NCBI GenBank assembly: GCA_942490985.1
Contig: CALNYW010000007.1
Location: 206,111-270,110, forward strand
Origin: Thiosocius sp942490985
Lineage (GTDB): Bacteria; Pseudomonadota; Gammaproteobacteria; Chromatiales; Chromatiaceae
DNA length: 64,000 nucleotides
Direction of reading: 5' to 3'
Positions 25,672-35,209 of this stretch are shown here, one piece after another; the first letter of the stretch is position 1; each line of letters begins with the position of its first letter. The notes under the pieces were generated by a model. That model did not search any database and was not told the origin of the DNA. It saw only the letters and a program-made list of their open reading frames with translations. The position numbers and the translations under genes are program-made.

Positions 25672-27681
25672 CTAGGCAGCAACGCCGCTGCGCTGCAGCC
25701 GTTTGATCTCGTCACGCAGTCGCGCGGCGTCTTCGAACTCGAGATTCTTGGCGTGGGTGTACATCTCTTTCTCCAGAGACTTCAGCTTTTTCGCCATCTG
25801 TGCCGGCGTCATGGCGGCATAGGCAGCCGTCTCTTCGGCGACTTTGGCATACCGTTTTGCCGTCGAAGGTGCCCCCGGATAGGCGGCCTCCATGATGTCG
25901 GCGACGTTCTTTTGCACTGTTTTGGGCGTGATGTCGTGTTCCTTGTTGAACGCCAGCTGTTTCTCCCGGCGCCTTTCGGTCTCCTCCATCGCGCGTTGCA
26001 TCGAGCCGGTCACCTTGTCGGCATAGAGGATGGCTTTGCCGCGGACGTTGCGTGCGGCTCGCCCGATCGTCTGAATCAGGGACCCCTCGGAACGCAGAAA
26101 GCCCTCTTTGTCCGCATCAAGAATCGCCACCAGCGAGACCTCGGGCATATCGAGGCCTTCGCGCAGCAGGTTGATCCCAACCAGCACGTCGAACTCGCCG
26201 AGGCGCAGGTCCCGGATGATCTCGACCCGCTCCACCGTATCGATGTCGGAATGCAGGTAACGCACCCGAACGCCGTGTTCAAGCAGGTAGTCGGTCAGAT
26301 CCTCGGCCATGCGTTTGGTCAGCGTCGTCACCAGTACGCGGTCGCCGACTTCGGTCCGCAGACCAATTTCCGACAGCAGGTCATCGACCTGCGTCGTGGC
26401 CGGCCTAACCTCCACATCCGGATCGACCAGGCCGGTCGGCCGCACGACCTGCTCGATGATGGCACCGGAGTGCTCACGCTCGTAGTCGCGCGGTGTCGCC
26501 GACACATAGATCGTCTGCGGCGAGAGTTGTTCGAACTCATCAAAGCGCAGCGGCCGATTATCGAGCGCCGAAGGTAAACGAAAGCCGTATTCGACCAGCG
26601 TCTCTTTGCGCGAGCGGTCACCACGGTACATCCCGCCGAGCTGCGGCACGGTGACGTGCGATTCATCGATCACCAGCAAGGCGTTGTCCGGCAAATAGTC
26701 GAACAAGGTCGGCGGCCCCTGGCCCGGCGCTCGCCCCGACAGATAGCGCGAATAGTTTTCGATGCCGGAGCAGTAGCCCAGCTCGTTCATCATCTCCAGA
26801 TCGAATTGCGTACGCTGCTCGAGGCGCTGATGCTCGACCAGCTTACGGACCTCGTGGAGTTGCTCGAGACGCTCCTTCAGTTCGATCTTGATGTTGTCGA
26901 TCGCGTTGAGGATGGTCTCTCGCGGCGTTGCATAGTGCGTTTTCGGATAGACGGTGAAGCGCGGTATCTTGCGCAGCACCTCGCCGGTCAGCGGATCGAA
27001 CAGCGCGAGGTTCTCGACCTCGTCATCGAACAGCTCGACCCGCAGCGCCTCCTCGTCGGACTCCGCGGGAAAGATGTCAATGATCTCGCCGCGCACCCGG
27101 TAGGTGCCGCGGTGCAATTCCATGTCGTTGCGCTTGTATTGCAGCTCGGCGAGCCGCCGCAGGATCGCCCGCTGATCGATCCGCTCACCGCGCGAGATAT
27201 GCAACATCATCTTCAAATAGAGCTGGGGGTCGCCGAGGCCATAGATCGACGACACGGTAGCCACCACGATAACGTCTGAACGTTCGAGCAGGGCCTTGGT
27301 CGCGGACAGGCGCATCTGCTCGACATGCTCGTTGATCGAGGCGTCTTTCTCGATAAAGGTATCCGAGGCCGGCACATAGGCCTCGGGCTGGTAATAGTCG
27401 TAGTACGAGACGAAGTACTCGACCGCGTTGTTGGGAAAGAAATCACGAAACTCGCCGTACAACTGGGCCGCCAGCGTCTTGTTCGGCGCCAAAATGATGG
27501 TCGGCCGCTGTACCTCGGCGATCACATTGGCGATCGTGAAGGTCTTGCCCGAGCCGGTCACTCCGAGCAGCGTCATGCCGGCCTCGCCATCGGCCAGCCC
27601 TTCGGTCAGGGCGGCGATCGCAGCAGGCTGATCGCCCGCCGGCTGGAAACGACTATTTAGCTCAAAGGAATTTTTCGCCAT
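25672..27681 (-). CDS. uvrB: UvrABC excinuclease subunit B
   Basis: DNA-damage recognition helicase-like subunit of nucleotide excision repair; it receives damaged DNA from UvrA and recruits UvrC. The 669-residue length is close to the usual 670. The start is set at MAKNSFELNSRF (27681); the frame is open upstream but the extra residues have no counterpart in the family. Walker A GVTGSGKTF lies near residue 40, followed by the beta-hairpin region YYQPEAYVPASDTFIEKDAS. The helicase motifs ATVSSIYGLGDP, IDESHVTVPQ and QTIGRAARNVRGKAILYAD follow. The C-terminal UVR domain (LEFEDAARLRDEIKRLQ) binds UvrC. It is divergent from the aminotransferase gene. No LexA box was recognised. Confidence 0.97.
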   Translation of the reverse strand: MAKNSFELNSRFQPAGDQPAAIAALTEGLADGEAGMTLLGVTGSGKTFTIANVIAEVQRPTIILAPNKTLAAQLYGEFRDFFPNNAVEYFVSYYDYYQPEAYVPASDTFIEKDASINEHVEQMRLSATKALLERSDVIVVATVSSIYGLGDPQLYLKMMLHISRGERIDQRAILRRLAELQYKRNDMELHRGTYRVRGEIIDIFPAESDEEALRVELFDDEVENLALFDPLTGEVLRKIPRFTVYPKTHYATPRETILNAIDNIKIELKERLEQLHEVRKLVEHQRLEQRTQFDLEMMNELGYCSGIENYSRYLSGRAPGQGPPTLFDYLPDNALLVIDESHVTVPQLGGMYRGDRSRKETLVEYGFRLPSALDNRPLRFDEFEQLSPQTIYVSATPRDYEREHSGAIIEQVVRPTGLVDPDVEVRPATTQVDDLLSEIGLRTEVGDRVLVTTLTKRMAEDLTDYLLEHGVRVRYLHSDIDTVERVEIIRDLRLGEFDVLVGINLLREGLDMPEVSLVAILDADKEGFLRSEGSLIQTIGRAARNVRGKAILYADKVTGSMQRAMEETERRREKQLAFNKEHDITPKTVQKNVADIMEAAYPGAPSTAKRYAKVAEETAAYAAMTPAQMAKKLKSLEKEMYTHAKNLEFEDAARLRDEIKRLQRSGVAA

Positions 27682-27717
27682 AAACGGATGCTTGGAACGA
27701 CAACGATCCGCTATGAT

Positions 27718-27733
27718 ATCAACCAAAGTTGAT
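27718..27733. promoter_or_regulatory. Small palindrome in the uvrB/aspC divergent promoter region
   Basis: ATCAAC and GTTGAT form a six-base inverted repeat around CAAA, between the divergent starts at 27681 and 27770. It is a candidate operator only; no regulator is known. Confidence 0.25.
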
Positions 27734-27769
27734 CCGACCATGCCCAGTCCAGGACACTGCCCAAGACCC

Positions 27770-28957
27770 ATGACTATCAAGCTGTCGAGCCGCGTTCAGG
27801 CGGTCAAACCCTCTCCGACTCTCGCGATCACAGCGCGCGCCGCGGCGCTGCGCGCCGAGGGCAAAGACGTGATCGGCCTCGGCGCCGGCGAGCCGGACTT
27901 CGATACCCCCGAGCACATCAAAGAGGCCGCGCGCAAGGCGATTGCGGATGGCAAGACCAAATACACGGCGGTGGACGGCACGCCCAGCCTGAAGCAGGCG
28001 ATCATCGCGAAGTTCTCACGCGATAACGGCTTGAGCTATGCCCCAGACCAGATCCTGGTGTCGTGCGGCGGCAAACAGAGCTTCTACAACCTGGCGCAGG
28101 CGCTGCTCGACCCCGGCGACGAGGTCATCATCCCGGCGCCGTTCTGGGTGTCGTACCCGGACATAGCGATCCTCGGCGGCGGCGTCCCGGTGCTGGTGCA
28201 TGGCAGCGCCGAGCAGCGGTTCAAGATCACCCCCGCCCAGCTCCGCGGCGCGCTGACCGACAAGACCCGGTTGTTCGTGATCAACAGCCCGTCGAACCCG
28301 ACCGGCATGGCCTACTCGTCGACCGAGCTGGCCGCGTTGGGCGATGTGCTACGTGAATTCCCGCGCGTGGTGATCGCCACGGATGACATGTACGAGCACA
28401 TCCGCTGGAACAAGGAAGACCCGTTTGTGAACATCCTCAGCGTCTGCCCTGATCTGGGTAACCGCACGCTGGTGTTGAACGGTGTCTCGAAGGCCTACTC
28501 GATGACCGGCTGGCGGATCGGCTACGCCGGCGGCCCGGCCGAGGTCATCAAGGCGATGAAGAAGATCCAGTCGCAGAGCACATCGAACCCCACATCGATC
28601 TCGCAATATGCCGCCGAAGAGGCGCTGAACGGGCCACAGGACTGCATCGACGAGATGCTGGTGCAATTCAAGAAGCGGCATGACTACGTGGTCGATCGCC
28701 TGAACACCCTGGCCGGCGTCGATTGCCTCGCGACCGACGGCACCTTTTACGTTTTCCCGTCGGTGAAGGGCATGATCAATGCCATCGATGGTGTGTCGGA
28801 CGACCTACAACTCGCCGAGCATCTGATCGTCAACGCCGGCGTGGCACTCGTGCCCGGCACGGCGTTCGGCACCCCGGGCCACGTGCGGCTTTCGATCGCG
28901 ACCAGCATGGAGAATCTTGAGAACGCACTGGATCGCATCGAGAAAGCCTTGACCTGA
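27770..28957 (+). CDS. Aspartate/aromatic aminotransferase, class I PLP-dependent
   Basis: Transfers an amino group between aspartate (or an aromatic amino acid) and 2-oxoglutarate. The ATG at 27770 gives MTIKLSSRVQAVKPSPTLAI, the typical start of the AspAT I-gamma subgroup, with 395 residues. Visible motifs are GLGAGEPDFDTPEHI, the SNPTG substrate loop (NSPSNPTGMAY), the PLP lysine in NGVSKAYSMTGWRIGYAGG, and the C-terminal arginine in PGHVRLSIATS, which binds the substrate carboxylate. It stands alone, divergent from uvrB. The family is certain, the exact substrate preference is not. Confidence 0.92.
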   Translation: MTIKLSSRVQAVKPSPTLAITARAAALRAEGKDVIGLGAGEPDFDTPEHIKEAARKAIADGKTKYTAVDGTPSLKQAIIAKFSRDNGLSYAPDQILVSCGGKQSFYNLAQALLDPGDEVIIPAPFWVSYPDIAILGGGVPVLVHGSAEQRFKITPAQLRGALTDKTRLFVINSPSNPTGMAYSSTELAALGDVLREFPRVVIATDDMYEHIRWNKEDPFVNILSVCPDLGNRTLVLNGVSKAYSMTGWRIGYAGGPAEVIKAMKKIQSQSTSNPTSISQYAAEEALNGPQDCIDEMLVQFKKRHDYVVDRLNTLAGVDCLATDGTFYVFPSVKGMINAIDGVSDDLQLAEHLIVNAGVALVPGTAFGTPGHVRLSIATSMENLENALDRIEKALT

Positions 28958-29038
28958 ATTCATCCGCCTGCCGCGGCAGGCCATTGCCCATCGGTCATCA
29001 CGGATTGGATGACCGCAAACTACATGGAGGTACACGAC

Positions 29039-29596
29039 ATGGATGTCGTCTGCAAGCGACCGCGCACCGCGCGTGGTCTGACCCTGATTGAACTGCTTAC
29101 CACCACCGCCGTGCTCGGCATCTCGTTGGCTGTTGCGGTACCCGGCTGGTCGAGTTTCGCGCAACGCAACCAAATCACCACGACGACCAACCTGATGCTG
29201 ACCCACCTGCGCTATGCGCGCAGCGAGGCGGTCAAGCGGCAGACCTTTATTTCCCTTTGTCCGAGCGACGACGGCACCAGCTGCTCCGGGAATCCCCGGG
29301 GTTGGCAACGCGGCTACCTGGTCTTTCGCGACGACGACGGGGATCGCTCGCGGGATGAGAACGAGCCGCTGCTGCGCACGCAGGGGACGGCGCCGTCGAA
29401 TCTGAGCCTGTTCAGCACGCCGGGGCGGCCAGCCGTCCGTTTTCGCGCCGATGGCGCTGCGTGGAGCACCAACACAACATTCAGCGTCTGCGCCGGTGAA
29501 GATGTCAGCGCAAACCGGGCCGTGGTGCTCTACGGGACCGGGAGGGCGCGCACCGATCGCAAGCTACCCGGCAACGGCGCGATCACCTGCACCTGA
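29039..29596 (+). CDS. GspH/FimT-family type IV pseudopilin
   Basis: Minor pilin or pseudopilin of a type IV pilus or type II secretion system. The ATG at 29039 has GGAGG 8 bases upstream, so it is preferred to the upstream ATGs. The prepilin peptidase site is RG-LTLIELLTT near residues 13-22, with Glu at position +5 and a hydrophobic helix after it; the usual Phe at +1 is replaced by Leu. The ~185-residue protein has a C-terminal globular domain of GspH type, with Cys in SLCPSDDGTSCSG, FSVCAG and a final ITCT. It is isolated; no other pilus genes are in the window. Confidence 0.85.
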   Translation: MDVVCKRPRTARGLTLIELLTTTAVLGISLAVAVPGWSSFAQRNQITTTTNLMLTHLRYARSEAVKRQTFISLCPSDDGTSCSGNPRGWQRGYLVFRDDDGDRSRDENEPLLRTQGTAPSNLSLFSTPGRPAVRFRADGAAWSTNTTFSVCAGEDVSANRAVVLYGTGRARTDRKLPGNGAITCT

Positions 29597-29709
29597 CTGC
29601 GGGCAGGCGGGCCGGTTGCGCGGCGAATGCCGGGCATTGACCTCCGCAAATACCGTCGCGTGGAACTTGACCGAAACGGGGCGAAAAAGTAACCTACGCG
29701 GCCTGCAAT

Positions 29710-29784
29710 TCCCCGGTGGCGCAGCGGTAGCGCAGCGGACTGTTAATCCGTTGGTCGTAAGTTCGAATCTTACCCGGGGAGCCA
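29710..29784 (+). tRNA. tRNA-Asn (anticodon GTT)
   Basis: A 75-nt cloverleaf with encoded CCA. The acceptor arms TCCCCGG and CCGGGGA pair; the anticodon loop CTGTTAA gives GTT (asparagine); the T-arm contains GTTCGAATC. Confidence 0.94.
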
Positions 29785-29801
29785 AAATCACAGACAAAAA
29801 A

Positions 29802-29827
29802 AGCCCGTCTCGCGCGGGCTTTTTTTG
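29802..29827 (+). terminator. Rho-independent terminator of tRNA-Asn
   Basis: Stem AGCCCG/CGGGCT with the loop TCTCGCG, followed by seven T residues; A residues precede the stem, so it could work from both sides. It lies 17 bp after the tRNA. Confidence 0.85.
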
Positions 29828-30277
29828 TGCCCAAGATTCGCAACTGACACGCTCACAGGGCAATTCGTCGTTACACCGCGCAGCACGAACTGACCGGTAC
29901 AGACCATGACGCCGCCGGACAACAGGTCCAATCGACCCGGAAAAGAGACATAGCAGCATCAACAAAGCCAGGGTCGCGAATGGCGACTATTCGATCAGGC
30001 GCTTGTCGCTCGGCAATGTTGACCGTCGATCCATTTCTCGGCCTGAGCAGTCGTTTGAGCATCCGGCCAGCTATTGACCGCATTGGCTCGGACAGCGGGC
30101 GTAGGTCGGGAATGCCCGCCAAACAGTATCATTTTGATCTGCTGACCGGCGACCACCAACACGAACCGGACAAGACTGGCTCAGGCCTGGATACCGGGAC
30201 TCAACGCAATAAAAATGATTTGCCCCCTTAACATGATGCTGCACCTTTGTACTACTAGGAAATTGTCGAAAGCTACG
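29828..30277. other. Intergenic region, nothing recognised
   Basis: About 450 bases between the tRNA-Asn terminator and the PEP-CTERM gene. Open frames here are short, without good ribosome sites, and unlike any family I know. Confidence 0.4.
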
Positions 30278-30984
30278 TCAACCGCCATAAAAGGGCAGTC
30301 CTGCGGTCTTCTGGCGCGAGTTTTTTGCATACTTGAGCCCCAGAAGACCGAGCACCACAAGCATGATTACACTGGGTTCGGGTACGCGAGCTTGGACCAC
30401 CCGAACCATAAGTCCTGTTGGGTTTGAAAAATTTGCAGTATTTGCGACACCGAAACGAATCGTGTTTATCCCATCGACGAACCAATTCTCCTCATCAAGC
30501 ACAATTTTTTGAAAAGCCTCGAATCCATCGAATCGGCCAATGTATCTATCATTGATGTCGATATTCACTGCGTTATCGGCTGCAATGTCGAATTCCAAAT
30601 AAACTGCATTGATATCCACTCCGAGCAAAGAGAAGCTTGTGGAGTAGAAATAATCATTAAAACTAAAGTCGGGAGCTGGTGGATCGTTGCAATCACGACA
30701 TGGCAGATCGTCTGTCCCTTCCCTGTTGGGTTTATCCACTGATAATTCGCTCCACTCGAAAGCCATGGAGTAGGGTTGTTGGTGGTCACATATGCCGTGC
30801 CGTAGTTTCCTACCGTGCCGGCGTAAAAGAGCGAGTAATGTGGATCTTGAACGCCGTCGCTTAGAAGGTTGCCGTCATCGTCAATGCCGGTACTGAAAAA
30901 ATCGATGGCCCCGGAGGTGTTGAAGCTGGCAGCGAGAGCTAGAACGAAGATTGTTAGCCGAGCTTTGTATGGTCGAAAAATCAT
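30278..30984 (-). CDS. PEP-CTERM sorted exported protein (frameshifted in this sequence)
   Basis: Proteins of this class carry a C-terminal tag cut by an exosortase and are linked to exopolysaccharide-producing biofilm bacteria. The ATG at 30984 has AGGA about 8 bases upstream. The signal peptide is KARLTIFVLALAASFNTSGA. The N-terminal frame runs to about 30745 (PWLSSGANYQWI). The second half, from about 30735, continues in another frame with DLPCRDCNDPPAPDF, then a jelly-roll-like region (VYLEFDIAADNAVNIDIND) and the tail VPEPSVIMLVVLGLLGLKY followed by basic residues, a classic PEP-CTERM signal. A one-base indel near 30700-30745 separates the halves. The exosortase gene must be elsewhere. 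Confidence 0.78.
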
Positions 30985-31519
30985 GACATTGTCCTGACAA
31001 TGAATGAAGAAACTTACTGACTCCTTAAGATCAAAGCATTCTCTATGCCGAACTTCCTAATATCCGGAAATATTTGGAAAATTTTTTTAGAAAACCTGAG
31101 TAATTTTCTCGGAATGTAAAAGCTAGTGACACGTTTTAGTAACGAATATCTTTCTTTGGTCGGTTCGTAGACGACAACGGGCAAAGCAAACGTCAACCGG
31201 GTTGGGTTCGTCTTTGCTGTGGTGCGTCAGTCAGGTACCAACACCAAAGAGACATTCGTCACCCACCTGGTTTGTTGCGACAACCGACCCACAGTACCCG
31301 CAAGCAACCCCAGTTCGCTGCCCCTGAGCAGGCCTCTTTTTAATCAATCTAGGTGTCGTTTGGCGCATCCGGACAAGTGATTGGCCGGTGAAGATGACTA
31401 CGGTTTCCGATCCACTCAGTAACCTTGTGGTGAAAGTAGCAACCGGACCGGAAAGTCGATGAAAAAGGTTCTGTTTGTTTTTCTCCGAGCTATTGTCAAT
31501 TCTGGTGTACGAGTTGAAA
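30985..31519. other. AT-richer intergenic region before the IS256-type element
   Basis: About 530 bases with lower GC than the surroundings and no supported gene. A 60-codon frame at 31014-31196 has no ribosome site or family likeness. The promoter of the PEP-CTERM gene should lie near its left end. Confidence 0.4.
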
Positions 31520-32854
31520 TCAAGCGGCGACCTGGTCAGTTTGTTTCACCTCTTCTCCATTGACGAACTCAACACCGTCAATGACCTTGGCGAGGTACGC
31601 GAAGCCGCGTAGCTTGCGCCAGTTTTTCTCGGCACATTCGCCGAGCTTGAACATCATGTGCAGCATGCTGTCCCGGGTTACGCAGCCCTTGGCGCGGGCC
31701 GTGCGGTGTCGAATCGTCGCAAACGTTGATTCGATCGGGTTCGTCGTTCGCAGATGCTGCCAATGCGTGGCTGGGAAATCGTAGAAGGTCATCAGCACGT
31801 CGCGATCTTTAACCAGCACCATCACCGCTTTCGGGTATTTTGGCTCGTAGGTTTCGACAAACGCCTCAAAGGCCGCTTCGGCATCTTCCCGTGTGGGTGC
31901 CTGCCAGATGTCATGCAACGCCCGCTTGGCCTTCGGCTGCACGGTCTTGGGTAGGGCGTTGAGCACGTTGCCGGTCTTGTGCATCCAGCAGCGCTGCTGA
32001 CGTGTTTCCGCGAAGACCTCGTCCAGCGCCGCCCAGAAACCCAGGGCACCGTCACCGACGGCCAGCTTCGGCGCCTGCAACCCGCGATGCTTCAGCCCCA
32101 GCAGCACCTCGCGCCAGCTCTGTGTCGATTCCCGCACGCCGTCCTCGATCGCCAGGAAGTGTTTCTCGCCCCGTTCATTGACGCCGATAACCACCAGCGC
32201 ACACAGACGTTGATCGTCGGCACGCAGGCCGCTGTAGATGCCATCAGCCCAGACATAGACCCAGCGATCCTTGTCCCAGCGACGCTGCCGCCAAGCCTCG
32301 TATTCCGCCGCCCAGCGCTGCTTCAGCCGTGAAACCGTGCTCGACGACAGACCCTTCGCTTCCGGACCGACCAGCGCCTCCAGCGCCGTCTGCATCTCAC
32401 CCGTCGAGATCCCTTTCAAGTACAGCCACGGCAGGGCCGCCTCCAGGCTGCCGGTCTTGCGCACATAGGGCGGCACCAGGGCCGAACGGAACGCAATCGG
32501 CTTGCCGCCACGACTGCGCACCTTCGGTACTTTCACCGTCACCGGACCGATCCCTGTCTGAATCTCACGCTCTGGCTGGTAGCCATTGCGGACGACCAGA
32601 GCACAGCCCTGCTCATCCTGATGACCCTTGAACTGTTTGAGCATCTCGGTCAATTCTGCCTCCAGGGCCTGGGCAATCAGTGTCCTGGCACCGTTGCGCA
32701 ATAGCTCGGTCAGCGCATCGCGGCCGGTCTCTCGACCGGCAAGATCGATCACGTTATTCTCTTTCACAGTGGCGTATCTCCTTAGTTGATTTGGCTGCTT
32801 CGCGACAACCATTTCAACCAGATACGCCGCTACTCTTCAACTCGCCCAAACACC
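31504..32854 (-). mobile_element. IS256-family insertion sequence
   Basis: An insertion element with one transposase gene. Imperfect terminal inverted repeats are visible: GGTGT..ACGAGTTGAA at 31504-31518 and the complement of TTCAACTCGCCCAAACACC at 32836-32854. Outside these, TTTGTTTTTC occurs at both 31474-31483 and 32869-32878 and might be a target duplication, in which case the element is slightly longer. The exact ends are not certain. Confidence 0.6.
31520..32812 (-). CDS. IS256-family transposase (mutator type)
   Basis: DDE transposase of the Transposase_mut family, 430 residues, near the usual 400-420. Visible landmarks are RNGYQPEREIQTGIGPVTVK, VWADGIYSGL and CALVVIGVNERGEKHFLAI (first catalytic Asp), LAVGDGALGFWAAL (second Asp), the CWMHKTGNVLNALP motif with C/H spacing typical of the family, and TNPIESTFATIRHRT with the catalytic Glu. 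The frame starts at 32812; a GTG at 32767 preceded by AAGGAG would give MKENNVIDLAG and is a plausible alternative. It appears intact and may be active. Confidence 0.92.
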   Translation of the reverse strand: MVVAKQPNQLRRYATVKENNVIDLAGRETGRDALTELLRNGARTLIAQALEAELTEMLKQFKGHQDEQGCALVVRNGYQPEREIQTGIGPVTVKVPKVRSRGGKPIAFRSALVPPYVRKTGSLEAALPWLYLKGISTGEMQTALEALVGPEAKGLSSSTVSRLKQRWAAEYEAWRQRRWDKDRWVYVWADGIYSGLRADDQRLCALVVIGVNERGEKHFLAIEDGVRESTQSWREVLLGLKHRGLQAPKLAVGDGALGFWAALDEVFAETRQQRCWMHKTGNVLNALPKTVQPKAKRALHDIWQAPTREDAEAAFEAFVETYEPKYPKAVMVLVKDRDVLMTFYDFPATHWQHLRTTNPIESTFATIRHRTARAKGCVTRDSMLHMMFKLGECAEKNWRKLRGFAYLAKVIDGVEFVNGEEVKQTDQVAA

Positions 32855-33490
32855 TTCTTAGCCAAAGCTTTGTTTTTCAGATCAGCCAAGAAGGAATTTG
32901 GAAATCGAAAAAAGGAGTCAGAAAAGAAGCCCAACCAAACCCAACATGGCAGCGCTGCTGTTAAGGCGCGAATCGCGGAAGGAAAAAGGGATCTACACGA
33001 CGCCTCTCTCACTAAAGGCCTTGATCTTGGACAACCTTCGAAGTCGACTGACGACTTCCCTCTGGTGAAAGTGCAGCATGTGATTGACGGCGACACGGTA
33101 ATCGTTGCCTGCACAAGGAAGAAAATGAAGATCCGGTTGGACTCAATAGATTGCCCAGAAGACGGACAACCCTGGGGCGACGTTGCCACAGCCGGCCTGA
33201 TCAAAATGATTGGGGGTCGCAGAGTAAAGGTTGAAGAGCATGGAGAGGATCACTATGGAAGACTTCTGGCGACGATCTACGTTGAAAACATGCATGACTC
33301 TGAATGGGTCAATGTGAATGAAAAAATGGTCGCGAAAGGCCATGCGTGGGTGATGCGGAGATACTATGGGCATTTGTCGAGAAGGAGGAAAGATAAGCTG
33401 AATCGTCTGGAAAGATGGGCGAGAACAAAGCGGATTGGATTGTGGAGAACACAAAATCCCGTCCCGCCCTGGCGATGGAGACAGGGGTAG
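32786..33490 (+). CDS. Staphylococcal-nuclease-like (thermonuclease) protein, 5' end uncertain
   Basis: Calcium-dependent nuclease fold. The domain covers about the last 140 residues: VQHVIDGDTVIV, IRLDSIDCPEDGQPWG (first catalytic Arg and the acidic residues), HYGRLLATIYV (second catalytic Arg) and NEKMVAKGHAWVMRRYYG. A lysine-rich N-terminal extension (about 60 residues) precedes it, and there is no signal peptide. The first in-frame codons overlap the end of the IS256-type element, so the true start is unclear: either the insertion trimmed the 5' end or translation begins further downstream at a non-ATG codon. It ends in a basic, Trp-rich tail. Confidence 0.72.
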   Translation: MIWLLRDNHFNQIRRYSSTRPNTFLAKALFFRSAKKEFGNRKKESEKKPNQTQHGSAAVKARIAEGKRDLHDASLTKGLDLGQPSKSTDDFPLVKVQHVIDGDTVIVACTRKKMKIRLDSIDCPEDGQPWGDVATAGLIKMIGGRRVKVEEHGEDHYGRLLATIYVENMHDSEWVNVNEKMVAKGHAWVMRRYYGHLSRRRKDKLNRLERWARTKRIGLWRTQNPVPPWRWRQG

Positions 33491-33701
33491 TACGGCCGTT
33501 TGGTCTGACCGAGGCGTTTTTCATCTGATTCTGATTGCCTAAAGGTGGTGCTCAACACGCCATGTTGTGTGTAGAGGCGGATTCGGAAATCAACAGTTAT
33601 CGTTCTACCAGCGCAGACGGTTCAGGGTCAGCTTCTGGCCCAGGCTGTGTGAAAACGCGGCGATCGATATACTTACGCTGTAGTTTTTGCGTGAGGTGGG
33701 C

Positions 33702-35168
33702 ATGAAGCGTTTCATTGAGGGTGCCGACAGAGATCAGAGCACTTTGTTTCCCGAGCGGCTTGATGATTTCATCGCGGAAAACAACCCGGTCCGAGTCGTA
33801 GAGGCGTTCGTTGAGGCCCTGGATCTCAGTGCGCTGGGCTTTGCAGGTATTAATCCACACGTGACCGGCCGTCCGGCCTACCACCCATCGGTGCTGTTGA
33901 AGCTGTATATCTATGGCTATCTGAATCGCATCAATTCAAGTCGGCGTCTGGAGCGGGAGACGCAGCGCAACGTCGAGTTGATGTGGCTGATTCAACGACT
34001 GTCACCAGATTTCAAGACGATTGCTGATTTTCGTAAGGACAATGGCAAAGCGATCCGCGGTGTGTGTCGTGAGTTTGTCGTGCTGTGCCGGCGCCTCGAC
34101 CTGTTCACCGAGGCCATCGTCGCGATTGATGGTAGCAAGTTCAAGGCCGTCAACAATCGCGACAAGAACTTCACAGCGGCGAAGATGAAGCGGCGCCTGG
34201 AGCAGATCGACAAGAGTATCGCGCGTTACCTGGGGCAGCTCGACAGTGCTGACCATGAGGAGCCATCGATCGCAGAAGCTGCCAGCGAAAGGCTCAATGA
34301 CAAGATCGCCGCACTGAAGGAGGAGATGCAGCGCCTGAAGGCGCTTGAGGCGGAGATGAACGCGGCGCCGGACAAGCAGTTATCGCTGACGGATCCAGAT
34401 GCACGCTCGATGAAGACGCGGGGCAACGGCATCGTCGGCTACAACGTCCAGACGGCCGTAGACGCGGAACATCACCTCATCGTCGCACACGATGTCATCA
34501 ATACCGGTAGTGACCGCCATCAGCTTGCGACGATGGCAAAGCAGGCGCATCAGGCAATGGGGGTTGAGAAGCTGACGGCCGTCGCTGATCGCGGCTATTA
34601 CACGAGCGATGAGATTCTCGCCTGTGAGCAGGCTGGCATCACGCCTGTGCTGCCGCGACCCCAGACGGGGGACAAGCGGTCGAAAGGGCTATTCGGTCGC
34701 GATCGCTTCCACTATCAGTCTGACAGCAACACGTATCGCTGCCCAGCTGGCGAATCGCTCATCTGGCGTTTCAGGTGTATTGAGGGCGGACGCACACTCG
34801 ATGTCTATTGGAGCTCGGCGTGTCCACATTGCCCGATCAAGGCACAGTGCACGCAGGGCGTTCAGCGTCGCATTAAACGCTGGGAGCATGAAGCGGTACT
34901 CGATGACATGCAGGCACGTCTCGATGCACATCCGGAATCGATGCGTGTGCGCAGGCAAACCGTGGAGCATCCGTTCGGGACGCTCAAGGCGTGGATGGGT
35001 GCCACACACTTTCTTACCCGGACACTTCCGCGTGTACGCACCGAGATGAGTCTGCATGTGCTTGCGTATAACCTGAAGCGAATGCTCGCGATCTTGGGAA
35101 TTCAGCCGCTCATGGCGGCATTGAGAGAGCTGGACCCTTCTGATTGGACAGTCAATGGACGACGATAA
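33702..35168 (+). CDS. IS1182-family transposase, 3' end replaced by IS3 insertion
   Basis: DDE transposase with an N-terminal DUF772-type domain (IEGADRDQSTLFPERLDDFI, SVLLKLYIYGYLNRINSSRR), a catalytic core (EAIVAIDGSKFKAVNNRDKN, TAVADRGYYTSDEI) and a C-terminal DDE_Tnp_1 region (RQTVEHPFGTLKAWMG). The ATG at 33702 is preferred to the upstream GTG-type start. The last 12 codons (LDPSDWTVNGRR) are translated from the left inverted repeat of the inserted IS3-type element. Joining 35130 to 36379 gives MAALREPSEGLKARILRKPP and a stop at 36445, the likely original C-terminus. Function may be impaired. Confidence 0.88.
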   Translation: MKRFIEGADRDQSTLFPERLDDFIAENNPVRVVEAFVEALDLSALGFAGINPHVTGRPAYHPSVLLKLYIYGYLNRINSSRRLERETQRNVELMWLIQRLSPDFKTIADFRKDNGKAIRGVCREFVVLCRRLDLFTEAIVAIDGSKFKAVNNRDKNFTAAKMKRRLEQIDKSIARYLGQLDSADHEEPSIAEAASERLNDKIAALKEEMQRLKALEAEMNAAPDKQLSLTDPDARSMKTRGNGIVGYNVQTAVDAEHHLIVAHDVINTGSDRHQLATMAKQAHQAMGVEKLTAVADRGYYTSDEILACEQAGITPVLPRPQTGDKRSKGLFGRDRFHYQSDSNTYRCPAGESLIWRFRCIEGGRTLDVYWSSACPHCPIKAQCTQGVQRRIKRWEHEAVLDDMQARLDAHPESMRVRRQTVEHPFGTLKAWMGATHFLTRTLPRVRTEMSLHVLAYNLKRMLAILGIQPLMAALRELDPSDWTVNGRR

Positions 35169-35209
35169 GTGCTTCCTCCAAGATGAGCGAGACGCTCTGG
35201 AGAGAAGCA

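Noticed and set aside
27682..27769. A LexA operator upstream of uvrB
   Set aside because: No CTGT-N8-ACAG sequence is found; only an unrelated ATCAAC/GTTGAT palindrome is present.
31014..31196. A 60-codon minus-strand frame (MTFALPVVVYEPTKERYSLL)
   Set aside because: AT-rich, no ribosome site, no recognisable family; probably chance.
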